Part shown: piece by piece, positions 39,300 to 50,689 of the stretch
How the letters are laid out: every line of letters starts with the position of its first letter
Numbering within the stretch: the stretch's first letter is position 1
Source of the DNA: Edaphochlamys debaryana
Lineage: Eukaryota > Chlorophyta > Chlorophyceae > Chlamydomonadales
Assembly (NCBI GenBank): GCA_016858145.1
Contig: JAEHOE010000160.1
Span: 186,001 to 250,000 of the forward strand
DNA length: 64,000 bases
Direction of reading: 5' to 3'
Program-made: the position numbers and the translations under genes
Notes under the pieces: generated by a model
Database searches by the model: none
What the model was told of the DNA's origin: nothing
Seen by the model: only the letters and a program-made list of their open reading frames with translations

Positions 39300-41655
39300 T
39301 TACTTGGGAGCGGCGAAGGTGAGCTTGGACTGGCGGTGCAGGCCCGGGAAGCCCTCGGTTCCGGCCTGGAAGGTTCCGGTGGCGTACAGGCGCATCTCCT
39401 TGCCGTCGGTCGTGATGCGGCCCGTGCCAGAGCCGTACCTGCGGGTGGACGGAGTGGCAACCGCCGGGGGGGACATGAGCGTGTGCACTACCGTACTTCA
39501 CGTGTGTCCGCTGTGCAGAGAGCTTCCGCTCATCACAGCGGGCCTCTACCACACTGGGCTGTCCCGCGCGGAAGCAGTGCGTGGCAGGGCGTGCGGACGA
39601 CTATCGGTACCGGTCCCCCTTTCGTAACTCCTCAAAGTGCCCGCCCCCGGCCGGGTCCGCGCCGCCGGCCCCAGCCCGCTCCTTCCCCGGCCCCTTCCCG
39701 GTCTGGCCTTGCCCGGCCCGGCTCTCCGCGCGGTCATCGCTTGATCCCTGCCTCTCCGTGCTCTCCTGGCTCTCTCTGGCTTCCATTGTGTCCAGTGCGT
39801 GTGCCCATACGCTGGAGCCTCCCAACATGCCCCACTCACGGCACAGATACAATGAGGTCATAGACGCCCGCGCTCAGCTTGACGGCGGAACCGACGTTGC
39901 TGAAGGAAAGGGAGAGGTTGGGGGGGAAATGAGGCATCTTGCGAACAAACCGGACGACGAGCCCATTGCCGGTCCGGAGTCCCGAGTCCATCCGAGCGCC
40001 TCATCCTCAAGCCCGCCTTGCACGCACGCAAACTACATCCCGCCCCAGCCCTCACGGCCCGGGGAGGACGCCTCAACCAAGCGGCCTCCGCTTTACTGAC
40101 GTCTGAGTCAGGCCTTAGTAACTCCGCCTCCCCGACCCTGGCAGCCCCCACTCACGCCACGTTGATGCCGGGGACCGGGAGCCACAGGCTGGGGCCGTTG
40201 GTGCGCTCCTGCGGGCAGGAGCGGAGCAGAGAGCGGAGCAAGCATGAGACGGGGGTTGAGATGTGCGAAACGTTTCTCCTCTTCCTCTCTCTGCTTCACA
40301 CCCGCCATGTCAAGCAAGGTTGGCCGCTTGCTGGCTGTGGAGCCTTGCAGTCGGCGAACTACTGCCCGGGCGCCCTAACCTGTGAGGGGCCCGGCCCCTG
40401 GGTCCACCCCACTCCCGGGGGACCTGACCCGACAACAACTACATAGCTGCAAGCTGCATTGACCCACCTCCTGAGTGATGGGGTGGTCAGCGTCGGGCTT
40501 GATGGAGATCACGGAGAACTCAAAGTACTGCGGAGGTGGGGTGGAGGTGGGCCGGGAGGAAGAAACGTGAGGACTTGGAAGGGGAAAACACACGGAGTGC
40601 TTCGGGGGTGGTGAGGCAGGCGGGGAGGCGGCATGGCAGGGAGATCTCGTAGTACTGCGGGGGTTGGAGGGGGTTGGAGCGGGTTGGGTGGGGAGCGGCG
40701 AGTGGGGGAAGGCACGCACGCAGGCTGGGAGACGGGGTGTGTGTGGGGCAAGGAAGTCGAAGTATACGGGGGGTGGAGGGGAGGGGAAGCGGGGGGAGGA
40801 GGTAAACCTGCGGGCCTGGAAGCAGCACGAAGCGGAAAACACGACGTTTAGCACGACGTGCAACACGAAGTGATGCGAGTTTGTAGGGGGAGCCGGGTGG
40901 GCGGCACGGCAGGGAATCAGGCTAGCGGGGTGAAGGGCCATAGGAAGGAAGGACAGGGCGGCGGGACGGACAGGAGCGACTGCAGAAGAGGGCTGCAGCG
41001 CTGTCCGCCTGACTCACGCCGGGGATGTCGGTGGACCTGAAGAAGTAGAAGGCGCGGGTCTCGACCTGCGAGGCGGGAAGGGGGTTGCGTAATGATCAAC
41101 AACAATGCGAGGATCGGAGTAGGTCGGGGAGGGAGCGCGGGGCTTCGGGCACCGGACGCAGGGGCAAAGCGGCTGTCGAAGGGACCGGTCTGCACCAGTC
41201 TGACCGGCCTGACCGGCCAGGATACCTGGCACGTTACGTTTATGCCTGATTTCAGCGCCTACCTCATAGAACGGGTGGAAGCCCAGAGCCGCCTGCGAGC
41301 CAGCAAGACGGGAAACGCGCGAATGGCGATCAAGGCATGTATGAGTCTGGCGTCGCAACAAACCCCTAAACCTTCAGCGCCCCGACTCACCGTCTGGTTG
41401 GGGAACGCAGCCTCGATCTTGCTCCTGCGCGGTCGGTGCGGCGAAACGCGACGAATGTGTGACATGCATGCCGCATGAAGGGCGCCAAGTGGCCTCCGCC
41501 CAGGCCTGCCTGTCTTGATATGCTACTCACCAGATGCCCACGATGGGGTCCACGGTCGTCTTGGGCGCAAGCTTGCGCGGAGGAGGAGCATGCAGGGCCG
41601 AGGCCACCGCGACGCAAGCCACAAACGCCAAAACGATGACCGTGGAGCGAGCCAT
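39300..41655 (-). CDS. Small secreted protein, function unknown
   Basis: Eight small exons (41531-41655, 41391-41424, 41263-41292, 41018-41065, 40468-40527, 40156-40208, 39840-39899, 39300-39438) keep one frame and give 182 residues. The N-terminus MARSTVIVLAFVACVAVASA is a classic signal peptide with a likely cleavage after ASA. The mature part is rich in beta-type segments: TVDPIVGIWSKIEAAFPNQT, GFHPFYEVETRAFYFF, YFEFSVISIKPDADHP, GPSLWLPVPGINVANVGSAV, LSAGVYDLIVSVPYGSGTGR, ending LTFAAPK. There is no membrane span, no KDEL and no Cys beyond the signal peptide. I do not recognise the fold; an extracellular or vacuolar beta-sandwich protein is inference. Exons of 30-60 bases are unusually short. 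The gene sits between the two converging MYND paralogs. Confidence 0.75.
40640..40780 (-). repeat. Two copies of an exon 5' edge of the secreted-protein gene
   Basis: The exon starting at 40527 opens YFEFSVIS after CCGCAG. Copies near 40640-40665 (CCGCAG then YYEIS) and 40752-40785 (YFDF after CCCCCCG) precede it in the same intron with similar polypyrimidine leads. The first keeps a full acceptor. Confidence 0.7.
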
Positions 41656-43322
41656 CTTGAAATACTACACAAAGTAAGCAAGATAACTTGACGCCGGGGC
41701 TTCGAGCGACTTAAATACCCACTCCCACTTTACGGCAATGACCGGACGATGCGGCTTCGACAGAGGTCGTCTCGCTCTGAGGAGGTCAGCCGCGAACTGC
41801 AGCACGACAGCAATAACGCGCGTGCTTGAGCAAATAATGGGTCAGGCCACCCATCTTAGGCTGGAGTTACAAGTCTGGAACACAAGGCGGGCTGGGGCGG
41901 GCGAACGTACGCCTTACGCGGAATCAGTCATCCCCGGCTTGACGCCTGCCTAAGTGTCTGGAGGGATCATGCACAGAGGCTTTGGACCCACACAGAACAG
42001 GTGCCGCCAGGGGCAAGGTTGGAACGCCTGAGGAGGACGTAGGGGGACACAACACACAGTCATGCCCCGCTTGACGCCCACACACGTATCTGGAGGGGCG
42101 CAGGGGGAAGGAGAAACGGGCGACGAGGTTGCGCGAAAAGCAAGGCCAGCAAAGTGCGACGAATGCACTGGCGAGAAACTACCCGCAACCCTGCTCTTGC
42201 GAGCCGAGGAGCGACGTTTCATCAAAGCCAGGCGGCATGCACAGGGGTATTAGACATCGACGAAGCGTAGCGCTTGGTTTTGGCACTTGTGGGGCATGCA
42301 CAGGGCGACAGGGGCCTTTGGAGCACGTGTACGGCGGCGGGCATCGAGACTCTGCTGCTAGGAACCGAGAGGATTTGTGCGGAAGTGTGCGCGGGGATGA
42401 CCTCGGGTCCCCTGTGGCCGCTGTGGGTCCGTCCCGGGCAGATATGGGGCCATTGGCCTTCAGGACGACCTGTGGAGGGCCCATGCAGCCGACGCGCGAC
42501 CGGCATCCAGCGACAGCGACAGCAGCTGCATGCCGGTCACTCTTAACATACATACCGTACCACTCCGTGCTAGATAGCCTTGCTGCGTGTGCGCTGAATG
42601 GAGGCTATGCCCTCCGACCCGCGACCAGCAACTTATTCGATGGGCTGATGCCACAGCACGGGATACGGCATGGCAAAACTCGGGTCAGCCACGCGCCTCC
42701 AACAGGGCAACAGGGCCTGAGGGAAAAGGTCGCTCCGGCCATCAAGCCCCGCATCCATCTGCCGTACAACCCTCACCGCACCACAGATGTCGCTCCAACC
42801 CCTCCACTACCCCAAACCGTCACACCGCGCAGACCTCACACCACCAGGCCTGCTCGTGCTCTGCGCTGCATTGCGCTTTGCCTTAAACCATGCCTGCTCA
42901 GCTCACCCCTGGAGGCGCTGCAGCATGCGCATGCCCGACATGCACATAACCGGCATACACATGACGACATACACCTAACCGACCGAACGGAGCCGGCCTT
43001 ACCCCGGACATGCCTCCGAGGCACACCATACGGCCGCCCCGAACCAAGCGTACAACGCAGGATGAATTTTGCGCCAAACAAATTGTCATGGACAGACCTG
43101 ACTTGTTGCGTTCGACAAACATGGCAATGCTAGTATGCTACACATAGCTCTGCTGCAGAGCTCCTGTCTACAGCAAAAGCCTCCCACAGCTCGCGTGAGA
43201 GGAAGAGAGCCCTCCTTGCGCACCCCTGCTCCGGCAGGTGGGCTTGCCCACAGCTGGAGCCAGCCACAGCCCCAGTCATTGCCGACGGCAGAGCCAGCCC
43301 CAACCTGCGTCAGAGATGCTTA
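41656..43322. other. Intergenic with one dispersed-motif copy
   Basis: No gene supported. The part next to 41655 is the promoter side of the secreted-protein gene. The final ~90 bases are the conserved 3' flank of MYND paralog 2. Confidence 0.45.
42105..42160. repeat. Dispersed motif, copy 2 of 3
   Basis: GACGAGGTTGCGCGAAAAGC then AAGGCCAGCAAAGTGC matches the copies near 5310 and 60475. Confidence 0.75.
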
Positions 43323-46300
43323 CTAAGCCCCCGCCCCCTCGCCCACGCCCCCAGCCACCGCCGTCCCGCACACCGCCTTGTGCCCCGCCCGCCAGTGCGC
43401 CGTCTGGCAGTCGCGGCAGCAGTACGACGCCCGCCCGCAGCGCCCGCACTGCTGCAGCTTGAGCCCCGCCTCACTGTCGCCCGCCAGGCTGACGCAGGCC
43501 GGGTTGGCGCAGGCGGGCAGCACCGTGCTCGCCTGCTCCCGGAGTGCGGCCAGGGCCGCACTGGCGAGAGTGGGGGCCCTGTCCGTCCCAGGCTCGCGCA
43601 GCTCCGGGTCCGAAGTAGGCGCGCCGCGAAGGATCACCGCAAACCCTTCCAAGTCCTCGCTTAACGCAGGTTCCGTGTCCCTCAGCCTCAACGCCAGCCC
43701 CCGCAGCGCCTCTGGCCGCCAGCACGCCCACGCAGAGCCGGGCTCGGGCCCGGCTTCCGCGCCCGTGCCCCCGCCTGGGCCCGTGTTGCCGCAGGCCCAC
43801 ACCTGCTGCGGGCAGGTGTCGACCAGGCACACAAGGCTGTAGCCCAGAAGCTTCGGCCAGGAGGCGGGCAGCTCCCCGTCTGGCCGCATCGCGAGGTTCA
43901 TCAGGGCCCCCAGCAGGGGCACCGCCGCGGCCTCCTCCGCCAGGGACCGCAGGCTCAAGGCGCCGGTCAGGCAGTGCTGGCTGGGCCACAGGTGGCATGC
44001 GAACGCGGTCTCCAGCACGCCCCACCACATCCACAATACGTCGTCAAGCGCCTCACGCCTTGCCGCGCCGGTGCCAACGGCCGCGCTAAGAGTGGCCCCC
44101 GCGCCCGAGCCTGGGCCCGGCTGGGCCTGCCCAGGTCCCGGACTGCCCTCGGCGGGCCCACGCGCCAGCCTCAGCCGCACCGCCTCCCGCGTCAGCCGCG
44201 ACAGCTCGGGCAGGAGGCGGAGCGCCGCGAGGGCCAGCACCCACACCGGCGCACAGGGCTGGGAGGGGTCCACGGGGCCGGGGGGCCCGGGGCCGGCCGC
44301 TTCCGCCTCCCACAGCCGCCACGCAGCAGTTACGAGTTCGACCGCAAGGGGAAGGCCGGCAGGTCTAAAGTTGGATACGATGAGGTCGAGGGCGCGCGTC
44401 CGGCGCAGGAGCTTGGCGAGGGTGGCGATGAAGGCCGCGGCCTGGCGCGGAGGGCTGTGTGGCAGCAGGGCAATCATGCAGGAGCGCCCTGGCCGCGAGG
44501 CGAGGATGCACTCGGCCACGTACGCCTCGGGCCCCGTGGGGTCGTCGCCGGCGCAGCGGAAGAGCGTCTCCAGCAGCGGCACCGCCCCGCCCGCCAGAGC
44601 TGCCGCGGTCAAGGGCGGGAGCTGGGCCAGGGAGGGGGTGAGCGGAGGCGGGGGGCCTGAAGGGCGGTGGAGCGAGGACGGAGGGCAGAACCAGGGTTAC
44701 ACAGACGCCATGAACAACTTTGCGGGAGGGCAATCGGGGTGGTATGGCTGCCACACAAGCCTGCCACTTACAGATCGGCATACATAGTACCGGCATGAGA
44801 CCACCGCAGCGACCCGAGGCCGTTAGCCGTGTCGCTCTAGCGCTATAGCGCCATCACCAGCATCAAACACAGCATCACTGTCTAATGCAGCCCATTCGCC
44901 CGTTGTTAACGCACTCGCCTGGAGACGCGACGCTTGGCGGGGCGGCTTTTCCAAGCAGGTCGACCAACACCTGCACCGCCAGCGCTGACCCCGGCCCCGG
45001 CTTAGCCACGTGGTAGTGCCGTACGGCCGAGAGCATCACCGGCCAGGCCGCCGCCGCCTTGGCCGCCCACGCCCGCGGCATCCTCCTCGAGCACATCTGG
45101 ACCAGCTTCAAGGCTGACAGCAGGGCCGGCGCCGCGTCGCCAGCCTTCAGAACCCGCCCGATGGTGTGAGCGTCCGCCTGCCGGCCGCCAGACCAAGCGG
45201 TCTCCAGTGTCATGTTGAGTTCGACTTGCATGGTCGCGAACGTCGCCATCATGGGGAAAGCAACCGCCGCGCAGAGCGACGTCCCCGCGAGCCGCAGCAC
45301 GCGCACCGCGAGACGGAGCGCTGCGCGCGGGGAGCAGCGGCAGGGGACCGCGCCGGGCGGGAGCGATAGCTGCACCGTTAAGGCGTCGATGCCCGCCGAG
45401 ATCGCCATGCCCCACACCGCGTCGTGAGGTGGCGGGGCCGACGGCAGCGGCTTGGGCAGCGGGTCGTACGGCAGGCCGTACGGCTGGAGATCCGCGGATG
45501 CCAGCGTGGCGGCGCCCAGGACCACGAGCGCGTGGGCGCCGCAGGGCCCGAGTGCGTCGTACATGCCGTGTGGGTGCTGTACGGCACCTACGGCCAGCTC
45601 GGCCGCGAGCACGTGACTGACCTTCTCGGTGGCTCGGATGAAGGTGGAGCAGGCAACCAAGTGCGCATCCAACAGAGCCTCGGGGACAGCTTGCGCGCCC
45701 GCCCCCGGCGCTGGCAGGAGTAGGAGGAGCAGGCGGCCGGCGTGGTCGAGCAGGCGGGACTCGCTCAGGGCCGCCAGGAGGGCCGTGGCCAGAGTCCGGT
45801 CATGGCACGCGCCAAGGAGCGTGCCGTAGCCTTCCACCATGACGGCGGCGGCTGTGACGAAGCAGGCAGCGCGCACGCAGAGGTCAGGATCCTCTCGAGC
45901 TCCTGCCGCTGCTGCCGACGGCCCCGCCGCTGCTGCCGGCGGCCCCGCCGCTGCCGCCGACGGCCCCGCCGTTGGCCCCGCCGCGGCCGCCGAGGGCTCT
46001 GCCGCTGCCACGGGCGCCAGCAGCAAAGCTACAGCTGCGTATTCCCGAGCCATGGCGTGCAGGGTCTGCATACGCAACAAAGCGTGTGCCATAGCCGTGG
46101 CAGTGCGGCAGTCGTTGACGACGCCCACGAACAACGCGCATAGACCAACAGCCGCACGAGCTGCCGAGAAGGACAGCTCGTTCTCGCTGTCCCTGTAGTC
46201 ATGGCGAGCTGCGTGTGCGCCCAGCTGTGCGACCGCAGCTAGGCCGGCCGGGACCGCAGCATGGGCAGCGAGTGCGTCCGTGAGCCAAGGGTGATCCTTG

Positions 46301-46477
46301 TGCTCAACGACGAATACCGTTAACGTGCCTAAGTCTTCGTTGAGCTGCTGGAGGTGCGCCGCAGGCAGCTGCCGCAGCGCGCAAAACTGCAGCGCCTTTG
46401 CAGTTTCCGGCAGCCTGAGGAGCGCATCAACGACCAGCTTAGGGTCTCAGACGCCCCTGCGGACCGCGAGGCGGCAT
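43323..46477 (-). CDS. MYND zinc-finger protein, paralog 2 (N-terminal frameshift)
   Basis: Main exons 46437-44919 and 44656-43323 join through a CCAG|GCGAGT...TTCAG intron at the same position and phase as in paralog 1. The product is about 950 residues with a helical body and the same C-terminal MYND finger (CANPAC, CGRCGRASYCCRDCQTAHW, GHKAVC). Nucleotide identity with paralog 1 is very high over the last ~600 bases and falls toward the 5' end. The body reads from LVVDALLRLPETAKALQF at 46437. The likely ATG at 46477 (MPPRGPQGRLRP) runs into a stop and is one base out of frame, just as in paralog 1. A Gly/Pro/Ala linker of AAAAGP repeats near 45900-45990 is specific to this copy. The two genes form an inverted, convergent pair. 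Confidence 0.75.
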
Positions 46478-47390
46478 GGTAGCGGCTATTAACGATTGCG
46501 GGTCATGCTCCTTGACTTGCAGTTCTGTGTTGGGTCATGAGCTCTCGACTGGCTACCACTCGTCCGGCTATGGGCTTGTGCAGGCTGCAGCTAAAAGCCC
46601 ACTGCGTCTCCCACAATCTGCACCATCCGCCCTGCGCCCCCACCGGCCACAGCCGCTGGAACGGTTCCAGGACACCTCTGACCTCCCTGGCCCTGTCGCC
46701 TGTCATAGTCCCTGCTCGCCCGCTATTACTTACCGGCCCAGCCCTCCCTCGTGCCTCCCTCTCCTGCCCCCTTGTTCCTCCACGCAGGCATCCTCCATCC
46801 CTGTGGCGCTGCCATGTCAAGCCTCCCCGCCCTCATGCCCGTAGGATCGGGCAGGACAGGAATGCATGTGGGGGGGTGACGCACTAGTACACCAACACCG
46901 CTGCAGACCCAGGCATCTTGAGCCGCTATGTGGCCTGGCGTGACTCAAGCTCCACCTTCTCAGCCCCTCAGGAGCATGACTGGCGCACTGTGCGCAATGC
47001 CTATACTCCTAGCCACGCGGAACCCCGCCGGTCGCAGCGACGCCCACGCAACACACGCCCACCCCTCCAAGGCCACCCCTCCAGGGCACCCCATGCTGTC
47101 CCAAGCCCAGCACCTCGGCCCAGTACGGGATCTGGTGGTCCCTGCCGGGCACATTCCCCTCACTCAGGACTCAGGACTCAGGACTCAGGACTCAGGACTC
47201 AGGACTCAGGACTCAGGACTCAGGACTCACGCCTCGTACGCCTCACGCCTCACCAGCTGCCGTCCGTCGTCCCCCCTCACGCCTCCCCCCCGCATGCCTT
47301 ACGCCTCGTACGCCACAACCTCCCCCTTACTACCCCCCCCCCCTCACGGCCCACTCACGGTCCCCTCACGCCTCCCCCCCGCATGCCTTA
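46478..47390. other. Intergenic, start of the repeat-rich region
   Basis: No gene supported. It holds the heptamer array listed next and several CTCGTACGCC repeats that also occur next to the LRR gene end at 56.47-56.55 kb. Confidence 0.45.
47164..47230. repeat. Heptamer tandem repeat (CTCAGGA)n
   Basis: About nine units of CTCAGGA. A two-unit remnant with the same following sequence (CTCACGCCTCGTACGCC) lies near 56455-56480, beside the complete LRR gene. Confidence 0.9.
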
Positions 47391-47600
47391 CGCCTCGTAC
47401 GCCACCAGCTGCAGCCGCTCCCGGTCCGCCCCAATGGCCGCCAGCTCCCCCCGCAGCGCCCCCACGATGCCCTCCAACCGAGCCAGGCTCTCCCCCGGCA
47501 GGTCCCGGCTGTAGGCCAGCTCCACCACACCACGGAACCGAGCGTCTAGGGCCAGGGCCACCAGCGCCCCCGGGGCCCCGAATGGCGCCCGCACATGACA
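47391..47600 (-). pseudogene. Detached copy of the last LRR-gene exon
   Basis: It encodes VRAPFGAPGALVALALDARF and continues to RERLQLVAYEA and a stop, almost identical to the last exon of the 56.5-59.6 kb gene. One visible change is EGIVGALRG for EGVVGALRG. No upstream LRR exons lie beside it, and the frame runs back into unrelated sequence, so it is a gene fragment. Confidence 0.85.
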
Positions 47601-47715
47601 TAGGCTCAGTGTTTCAGCATAGGTAAATCCCCCCCCCCCCTCGGCAAGAAGCGTTTGGGCCCTTCGGGCTTTGGGGTTTGTTAGGAGACGGAGGCTTCAA
47701 GTGAGGGAGGAGAGC
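47600..47715. repeat. Paired repeat, copy A (partner 50225-50335)
   Basis: C-run then CTCGGCAAGAAGCGTTTGGG, CCCTTCGGGC and TGGGGTTTGTTAGGAGAC, with a close counterpart at 50225-50335. Both follow LRR-exon-derived sequence. Confidence 0.8.
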
Positions 47716-47948
47716 TGGGGGTGCGCAAGGGTGAGCGTGTCGAGGAGAGAGGCAGGCAGAAGGGGGGCAGGGCTTGTTAGACAACGGGGCGCAGTGCAGC
47801 GGGCAGGGCGGCCGAGGTGCCTGGCCATCAGGTGCCTGGCCATCACATACAGCCGGAGGTTGGGGAGGGCGGGTGGGTCCTCTGTCGCATCCGCGAACAA
47901 GGGCCCGGGGACGTCACTCTGAGACGAGAATCTGAGTTTTTGCTCAAA

Positions 47949-49600
47949 TTTTTTTTTTTTTTTTTTCACGTGCCGGTTGTTACACCAGAGGTCAGAGCAG
48001 CCAGAGAGCCAGAGACAGCAGAGAGCCAGAGAACCAGAGACAGCAAAAGAGAGAGGCAGGGTTAACCAGAAGAGAAGAAAGCTGAAGCACACAGGCACAA
48101 AAGTCGAAGGACAGCAGAAACCCAGACTCGCACCCCTAGATCCCGCCAGCACCTGTCCCGAAGCCCAAACGCCACGCAACACCCCCCCTCCCCCCCAGCC
48201 CTCCCCCACCCGACCGCGCCCAGCCCTCATCCCCCCCTCCCAAACCACAGGTCAGGCACCCAAGCCAGCAAACGAAAGCCCCATGCCTCCCGGATCACGA
48301 GAAAGGCACGTGCGGGGGTAACAGCACCAGGGAAAACCGGGAGCAGGGGCCACGACCCAAAACCTGGTGCTCAAAGTCCCCGCACGGCACACTGCATACA
48401 CACCGAGCGAAGACCTACCGCCCCCCCCCCCCCCAGTCCACCCACAGACCCTAAGTAAGCAGTACTAAGCGCTCTCGCATCCGTTGGTTGGCCGCCGGCA
48501 AACTCCACCGCAGGTCACGGTCCGGGGGCCGCAACTGGGTGCTGCAGGGACAGCCGCAACTCCAGGCGCGGCGGCACTCCCTCCGCCGTGTGCACCGTGC
48601 AGAGCACGCCCCCAGCCGCCCACACAGCGCAGAAATCCGCCAGATTGGCGGGCTTCAGCTGTGCAGTGAGGAAGGCGGTAGGCAGGGCGTCAAGGGCAGC
48701 GGGGGGAAGCGCAGCCGCCACAAAGCGCAGGCGGATGAGGCGCTGCAGCTCCGCCACCACCTCCCGGACCACCGCCTCCGACGTCTGCTGCTCCGGCTCC
48801 CGAGACCAGTACGCCGCCCACAGGGCGTGCAGGAACGTGGCCCGGAGGGCCGTCCACAGGTCCGCCAGACGCCCGGAAGGGTACGACGCCCAGGCCGAGG
48901 AGCAGTCTCCCAGCATGAGTGCCGAGTTGGCCACAGGCGGCGGCTCCGCGGCCGGCGCCAGCGCTCCCCACAGGTTCCGCAACCACGACCGTGCGGCGTC
49001 GTAGGTGGGGCACTCGCAGAACACGTGCGTCAGGTGGGCCCACGGCGGCGGCTGGGCGTCCAGACAGCACGGCAGCTGGCACTGCGCCGCGCGCGGCAGT
49101 TGACCCCGCGCCACCGGCGGCTCCAGCCCCTTCGCCGCACGGTATAGCCCGCAGGCGAGGCTGGCATGTTGCACGCGCCACAGCAGCACCTTGGCGGGCC
49201 GGCCCGCTGGGCAGCCCCAAAGCCGCTGCCAAGCGGCACGCAGGGCAGAAGCGTCAGGGGGCAGCGGGCGGGGCGGGGTCGCAGGTGCCCCCGGCGGCGC
49301 CCCCTCGCCTCCTGCGGTGGCCGCCGCCCCACCCGTGCCCCCCTGGCTCCCACCGCTGCTGGGCGCCGACGGGCCTGCACCCACCTCGGCGGCCGCTTGC
49401 AGGCGCGGCGAGCGCCGTGCCCCCAGCGGCGTGTTGCTAAATTCCACAATGCTGCTGCTGGCCGCAACATGGCTTGGTGCGCGGGACGAGAAACGGGAGA
49501 GGCATTGCACGGCATAGGTCGGAGGAGTGGTTCCATCCGCTTTCGATGGCGGAGGCGGGGGAGGGCGGGTGGGTCGATATAGCTTCGCATGTCTTCGCCC
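47949..49600 (-). mobile_element. 5'-truncated non-LTR retrotransposon
   Basis: Read on the minus strand, the element runs from about 49440-49600 to an 18-base A-tail at 47949-47966. The open frame ends at 48515. Its middle holds a reverse-transcriptase-associated zinc knuckle of the zf-RVT type (AWQRLWGCPAGRPAKVLLWR, then CQLPCC, then HLTHVFCECPTYDAARSWL), which lies C-terminal to the RT domain in L1-like elements. The RT and endonuclease domains are absent, as in a normal 5'-truncated LINE insertion. The ~550 bases between the stop and the A-tail would be its 3' UTR. The 5' border is not sharp to me, and I could not identify target-site duplications. Confidence 0.7.
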
Positions 49601-49602
49601 GA

Positions 49603-50095
49603 CGACATGCCGACTCGCCAACTCTAGTCTCCAGCAGTCTGTAGCCACCGTAGCCGACGCTGAGATCAACTTCAAGACAATTCATAGCAGGCCTGATGTA
49701 CACGAGCTCGCGAGGGCGGACATTCTGCCGTCGCGGAAATTGTGTATTTGCAAATTTCCCGGTCACGGGCGCGGCTGAGCGCGCTGCGCGATGCTCTGAG
49801 GTCTGAGAGGCACCGTCGCGCACGCGGCAGCCCAAGTCGCTGCGGCCCGCAGCGACTCGAGCTGAAGCGTCGCCAAGTGTGGGGAAGTGTGCGCCCCGTC
49901 AGGACGCGACGTCCTCGTCGCAGCGCTGCCGCGATCGCGCCGGCCCTACCTCAGACGGGCGGGCGGGCGGGGCCCTGTAGTCGCGCAGACGGAGGCGCGG
50001 CGGGGACACGGCACGGATCGCCGGCACTCTTGCAGGCCCCACAGTTGGGACGAGAAACCAAGTCAATGTTTCTGCTCAAAGTCCATAATGCTCGG
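49603..50095. repeat. Three-copy dispersed repeat, copy 1
   Basis: It starts CTCGCCAACTCTAGTCTCCA and ends GACGAGAAACCAAGTCAATG, then TTTCTGCTCA. Internal blocks such as GGTCACGGGCGCGGCTGAGC and GCGACTCGAGCTGAAGCGTC are shared with copies at 50690 and 51400. No coding capacity recognised. Confidence 0.8.
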
Positions 50096-50104
50096 GGGGG
50101 GGAA

Positions 50105-50200
50105 GATCGGTGCGGTCAGGACCCGCCCAGCAGTCTGCGGCGGGGCATAACGGGGTGGGAGCAGGAGAAGAGGGGAAGGAGGGCAGGGCAAGGGTGAGGG
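50105..50200 (-). pseudogene. Detached intron/exon border of the LRR gene
   Basis: It matches 56745-56830: the 5' start of the last LRR exon (CCCAGCAGT, acceptor CTGCGGCGGGG on plus) plus adjoining intron with GTGGGAGCAGGAGAAG. With the piece at 47391-47600, both halves of that exon region occur as separate fragments in this 3-kb area. Confidence 0.75.
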
Positions 50201-50224
50201 TGAGGGAAGGACGGATGAAACGAC

Positions 50225-50335
50225 AAAGGCTGAGTGTCGTGGCATAGTAAAATCCCCCCCCCCTCGGCAAGAAGCGTTCGGGCCCTTCGGGCCGTGGGGT
50301 TTGTTAAGAGACAAAGACTCGAGTGAGAGCGACGC
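50225..50335. repeat. Paired repeat, copy B (partner 47600-47715)
   Basis: Same C-run, CTCGGCAAGAAGCGTTCGGG and GGGGTTTGTTAAGAGAC sequence as copy A, with the same adjacency to LRR-derived sequence. Confidence 0.8.
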
Positions 50336-50689
50336 ACGCACGCCCAGCAAGCACCGCTACCGGTGCGCCAAGGGGGTTTGGAAGGGGTGTGTTCATGAGG
50401 GTGGGCCTTTCACAGCCAGTAGTCCTAAGAGAGAGGCAACGAGGGGCAAGGCTGCAGGGGTCGGGGGCGGGGGCCCCGGGCTGAGCACTGGTAATCCGTC
50501 ATCGGTGGTCATCGTCGATTTCGGTTGCTCTCTCGAACGTACATTGCTTCGCATGTTTGCACGCCAGCAGGCGGCCCGCGTTGCATATCGTAATCGGTTT
50601 CACCATGCTGAGAGGCCGCCAGAGTTCATCTGGCGGTTCACGAAACGACGACGCCGCGTAGCGGGCCGGGCCGCGCCGGACAAGCATTG

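Noticed and set aside
47164..47230. Regular short repeats considered as a CRISPR array
   Set aside because: They are direct heptamers without spacers, in a eukaryotic genome; a simple tandem repeat.
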